Assembly: GCA_964637655.1 (NCBI GenBank)
Contig: CAZWUZ010000166.1
Span: forward strand, 1-8,792
Reading direction: 5' to 3'
Length of the DNA: 8,792 nt
Source of the DNA: CAZWUZ01 sp964637655 [NCBI: uncultured bacterium]
GTDB lineage: Bacteria; DAOPZR01
Shown: positions 6,559 through 8,792 of the stretch, in pieces
How positions within the stretch are numbered: the first letter of the stretch is position 1
Layout of the letters: every line of letters begins with the position of its first letter
Translations under genes and position numbers: made by a program
Notes under the pieces: model-generated
What the model saw: the letters and a program-made list of their open reading frames with translations, nothing else
What the model was told of the DNA's origin: nothing
Databases searched by the model: none

Positions 6559-6972
6559 ATGAAGAAACAGTCAGGTTTCACCCTCATCGAGCTGCTGGTT
6601 GTCGTCGCGATCATCGGTATTCTCGCCGCGGTCGCGATCCCGAAGTTGCTGTCGGCCATTGAGAAGTCGAAGGTCGGCGCGTCGGCCGGTGACATCGGCG
6701 CCATGAACTCGGCGCTGGCGCTGTATCAGGTCGACGTGACCTGCAAGAAGTTCCCGAGCACCACCCTGCTCCAGCTGTACAGCGACAATGCCGGTGGCTG
6801 GTCAGGCCCGTACATGGCGACCATCACCAGCGACCCGTGGGACAATGCCTACACGTTTACGTCCGCCGGTTCGTCCTACACGATTCAGTCGCTGCATAAT
6901 TCCGACTACAACAAGTCGGAGACCATCCGCTACTGTTCGAACAGCGGCGTGATGGAATCGCTGCCGGTCTAA
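6559..6972 (+). CDS. Type IV pilin / GspG-like pseudopilin, copy 1 (probable major subunit)
   Basis: A 137-residue prepilin. The ATG at 6559 follows AAAGGAG by 7 bases; the frame extends upstream to 6481, but that lies within the promoter. The class III leader MKKQSG ends at the prepilin-peptidase site G6/F7, with Glu at mature position 5, followed by the hydrophobic N-terminal helix (about residues 7-30) that serves as membrane anchor and fibre core. The globular part carries YQVD, WSGPYM (81-86) and DPWDNAYTF (92-100), the G-P-Y and D-P-W pattern of the GspG/major pseudopilin calcium loop. C62 and C126 could form a disulfide. Codon use is strongly biased (nearly all Lys as AAG, Phe as TTC), as expected for an abundant protein. 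A strong terminator follows, and the next gene is a 78% identical paralogue. Type II secretion pseudopilin and type IV pilin cannot be separated by sequence alone; no assembly ATPase or platform gene is in view. Confidence 0.93.
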   Translation: MKKQSGFTLIELLVVVAIIGILAAVAIPKLLSAIEKSKVGASAGDIGAMNSALALYQVDVTCKKFPSTTLLQLYSDNAGGWSGPYMATITSDPWDNAYTFTSAGSSYTIQSLHNSDYNKSETIRYCSNSGVMESLPV

Positions 6973-6983
6973 GTAGCACCCAC

Positions 6984-7019
6984 AAACGGCAGGCGGAATA
7001 TTCCGCCTGCCGTTTTTTT
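6984..7019 (+). terminator. Intrinsic terminator between the two pilin genes
   Basis: A perfect 32-base palindrome (6984-7015), built on ACGGCAGGCGGAA and its complement, is followed by seven T residues (7013-7019). The stem can pair up to about 14 bp with a short AT loop, and it begins 11 bases after the stop codon of the first pilin. This is a textbook Rho-independent terminator. The second pilin starts only 23 bases after the T-run, with no room for an independent consensus promoter, so its expression probably depends on read-through. Confidence 0.93.
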
Positions 7020-7042
7020 ATGCCTTTTCTCCGGAGATTCGG

Positions 7043-7453
7043 ATGCGTCACCAGCGTGGCTTCACCCTTATCGAACTGCTTGTGGTCGTCGCCATCATCG
7101 GCGTTCTCGCCGCGGTAGCGATACCAAAATTACTGTCGGCCATCGAGAAATCGAGGATCGGGGCGGCAGCAGGTGACATCGGCGCGATGAATTCAGCTAT
7201 GGCGCTCTATCAGGTCGATGCAACCTGCAAAAAATTTCCCGGCACCACCCTGATGCAATTGTACAGTGACAATGCCAGCGGCTGGGCAGGGCCCTACATG
7301 GCGACCATCACCACAGATCCGTGGGAGAACAGCTACACCTATTCCAGTTCCGGCGGCAATTACACCATTCAGTCAGTGCACAATTCTGACTACCAGAAGG
7401 GCGAGACTGTCCGCTACATGTCCGATTACGGCAACATCGAATCACTCCCCTGA
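7043..7453 (+). CDS. Type IV pilin / GspG-like pseudopilin, copy 2 (tandem paralogue)
   Basis: A 136-residue prepilin with GGAG 6 bases before the ATG. It aligns to copy 1 without gaps, with 106 of 136 residues identical by my count. Leader MRHQRG, cleavage at G6/F7, Glu at mature position 5, and the WAGPYM and DPWENSYTY loops are all kept. Differences concentrate in the globular half and at the C-terminus (YMSDYGNIESLP against YCSNSGVMESLPV). C62 is retained, but the partner C126 is Met, so the cysteine is unpaired within the subunit. Synonymous choices differ too: Lys is mostly AAA and Phe is TTT at places where copy 1 uses AAG and TTC, suggesting weaker selection for expression. It probably serves as a minor or alternative subunit. 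Lacking its own clear promoter, it likely depends on read-through of the terminator after copy 1. Confidence 0.92.
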   Translation: MRHQRGFTLIELLVVVAIIGVLAAVAIPKLLSAIEKSRIGAAAGDIGAMNSAMALYQVDATCKKFPGTTLMQLYSDNASGWAGPYMATITTDPWENSYTYSSSGGNYTIQSVHNSDYQKGETVRYMSDYGNIESLP

Positions 7454-7472
7454 CCCGGCGTTGCCATTCGTA

Positions 7473-7501
7473 TTGACACCTGTCGTCCGGTGCGCTATCG
7501 T
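7473..7501 (+). promoter_or_regulatory. Candidate promoter of the O-antigen-ligase-family gene
   Basis: A perfect -35 TTGACA (7473-7478), a 17-base spacer and TATCGT (7496-7501, 4 of 6) lie just before the ligase gene. The predicted start point would be within a few bases of the ATG at 7510, giving a leaderless message. No Shine-Dalgarno sequence precedes that ATG, which fits. Read-through from the pilin genes is also possible, since no terminator is visible after 7453. Confidence 0.5.
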
Positions 7502-7509
7502 ATGACCTG

Positions 7510-8792
7510 ATGAAACCATCCTTCCTGATGAACGGGCTCTGTCTCGTGGCCGTGTTCGTCATCCTCGCCACCGGCCTGCTGGAACCGCTGTTTGTCACGC
7601 TGGTTGCCACCCTGCTGCTCTTCCTGCTCGCCGCGTGCGGCCCGCTGCCGGCCCTGCTCGAGCATGACCGCCCGCTGCGTCTCCTGTTCGCTGTTTCCGT
7701 TGTTGCGGCACTGCTCCTGTTATCCCTGCCCGCCACCGGCAACCGCTTTGCCCCGCTTGCTGAAGGGTTGCGCCTGTTTACTGTCTGGCTGTACGGACTG
7801 CTGCTGCTTGCCTGCCTGCGTGCGTATCCGTGGACCGGGCCCGTCATCTTCCGCCGGTATTATGCTGCCGCCCTGCTCGCGGCCGGCTGGGGACTGGGCC
7901 ACTACCTTTTCAGCGGCGAATCACGCCTCACCGCGACCTGGGCCAATCCGTCGCTGACCGGGGCCATGCTGTTGCCCGCCCTGCTGTACACCCTGGTGCG
8001 TCACCATGTGCCCTGGACACGCCAGCGACTGGGTGCCGCCCTGCTGTTGTCTGCCGCGCTCTACTGCACCCATTCGCGCGGGGTCATCGTCGCGCTGCTG
8101 CTGGCGCTCCCCGTGCTGCCATGGTGCGAGCGTCCAGCCACACGACGCGGCCTGCTGGTGGCTGCCGCCGCCATTCTGCTGCTCGCCGGCGCACACTTTT
8201 CCGGCGGTCTGGCGCGCTGGAGCACCGGCGCCGGGGGTGACCCGCAATCGTTCGGCCGGCTGGCCATCTGGCAGGCCACCGGCGGCATCATCACCGCCTC
8301 ACCCTGGCGCGGGGTCGGGGCCGGTGCTTTTGCCGAGGCCATGCCGCCGCACAAGTTTCCCTCGCTGCGCGACCCGTTCCTGTACGGCCAGATCGCCCGC
8401 CACGCCCACAATTTCTACCTGCAGGTGGCCGCAGAATACGGCCTGCCGGCACTCATCGCGCTGCTCTACCTGCTCGCCCTGCTGCTCTACCGTCTGCCGC
8501 GCGCCGCCGCCGCACCTGCCGGTGTCCGGACCGCCCTGGTGGTCTGGCTGCTGCATGCCGGTGTCGAGAATCTGTCCACCTTCACCCCGACGCTGCTGCT
8601 CGGGACTTTCCTCGCGGCCTTCATCCTGCCCCACCTCTTTCCGCCGGTGGCGCGGCTGATCCTGCCGCGACCGCTCCCCGGTGTATCGCTGCTGGCCGGC
8701 GGCATGCTGCTGCTGCTGGCCCTGCCTCCCGTTGTCGGACAGTATCATTTCGGCCGCGGCACTGAGGCCGAACAGCAGAGCGATCTCACTGC
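7510..8792 (+). CDS. O-antigen ligase/polymerase-family membrane protein (Wzy_C domain), partial at the right edge
   Basis: The frame is open from the ATG at 7510 to the window end (427 codons, no stop). The protein is very hydrophobic, with roughly ten membrane segments, the first about residues 8-42. The Wzy_C signature is present: THSRG (187-191) in the segment preceding the large periplasmic loop, FGRLAIW (248-254), ASPWRGVGAGAF (263-274) and the HAHNFYLQVAAEYGLP block (298-313), containing the HxHN motif shared by WaaL ligases, Wzy polymerases and the PilO/PglL protein glycosyltransferases. It acts in the inner membrane on undecaprenyl-linked glycans at the periplasmic face. Its position 56 bases after a pilin gene is like that of pilO/tfpO after pilA in Pseudomonas, so pilin glycosylation is a reasonable hypothesis; lipopolysaccharide or exopolysaccharide ligation or polymerisation is equally possible from sequence. 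The C-terminus, where TPR repeats may occur, is outside the window. Confidence 0.9.
   Translation, partial: MKPSFLMNGLCLVAVFVILATGLLEPLFVTLVATLLLFLLAACGPLPALLEHDRPLRLLFAVSVVAALLLLSLPATGNRFAPLAEGLRLFTVWLYGLLLLACLRAYPWTGPVIFRRYYAAALLAAGWGLGHYLFSGESRLTATWANPSLTGAMLLPALLYTLVRHHVPWTRQRLGAALLLSAALYCTHSRGVIVALLLALPVLPWCERPATRRGLLVAAAAILLLAGAHFSGGLARWSTGAGGDPQSFGRLAIWQATGGIITASPWRGVGAGAFAEAMPPHKFPSLRDPFLYGQIARHAHNFYLQVAAEYGLPALIALLYLLALLLYRLPRAAAAPAGVRTALVVWLLHAGVENLSTFTPTLLLGTFLAAFILPHLFPPVARLILPRPLPGVSLLAGGMLLLLALPPVVGQYHFGRGTEAEQQSDLT

Noticed and set aside
7226-7240. A6-T3 run in pilin copy 2 as a programmed frameshift site
   Set aside because: The heptamer is not in the required X XXY YYZ phase, and the zero frame already gives a complete pilin.

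Overview
The window is GC-rich bacterial DNA with dense, operon-like coding on both strands. It looks like a chromosome segment of a bacterium with a Gram-negative-type surface: there is an O-antigen-ligase-family membrane protein, GspG-like pilins and an exported glycosidase. The left edge, however, carries proS followed by what appears to be the N-terminus of a PolC-type DNA polymerase III, a linkage best known from Firmicutes. I cannot name the phylum. A deep-branching or PVC-like lineage, or an unusual diderm relative of Firmicutes, would fit, but this is inference.

Layout. 1-2113 (minus): proS (prolyl-tRNA synthetase) and, overlapping its stop codon, the first 134 codons of a polC-like gene that leaves the window. 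2114-2412: divergent intergenic region with a candidate proS promoter. 2413-5008 (plus): a 150-aa Ala/Gly/Gln-rich protein of unknown function, an uncharacterised 367-aa protein with an HExxH...DExxAD zinc-peptidase-like signature, and a galT-type nucleotidyltransferase whose ribosome-binding site overlaps the preceding stop. 5010-6305 (minus): a secreted glycoside hydrolase family 18 protein, tail to tail with galT with a single base between the stop codons. 6306-6558: an AT-rich regulatory island with two inverted repeats and a near-consensus sigma70 promoter. 6559-7453 (plus): two tandem type IV pilin/GspG-like genes, 78% identical, separated by a very strong intrinsic terminator. 7510-8792 (plus): an O-antigen ligase/polymerase-family membrane protein (Wzy_C domain), open at the right edge.

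How the parts may work together. The right half looks like a surface-structure locus. A strongly promoted, codon-optimised pilin is followed by terminator read-through into a second, less optimised paralogue, and then by a membrane oligosaccharide ligase of the family that includes the pilin glycosyltransferases PilO/TfpO and PglL. GalT could feed UDP-sugar supply, and the GH18 protein probably acts on envelope or extracellular glycans. The pilin pair with its internal terminator, the cysteine difference between the pilins, the adjacent ligase, and the HExxH protein are the items most worth follow-up. I see no CRISPR array, tRNA, rRNA, insertion sequence or attachment site.
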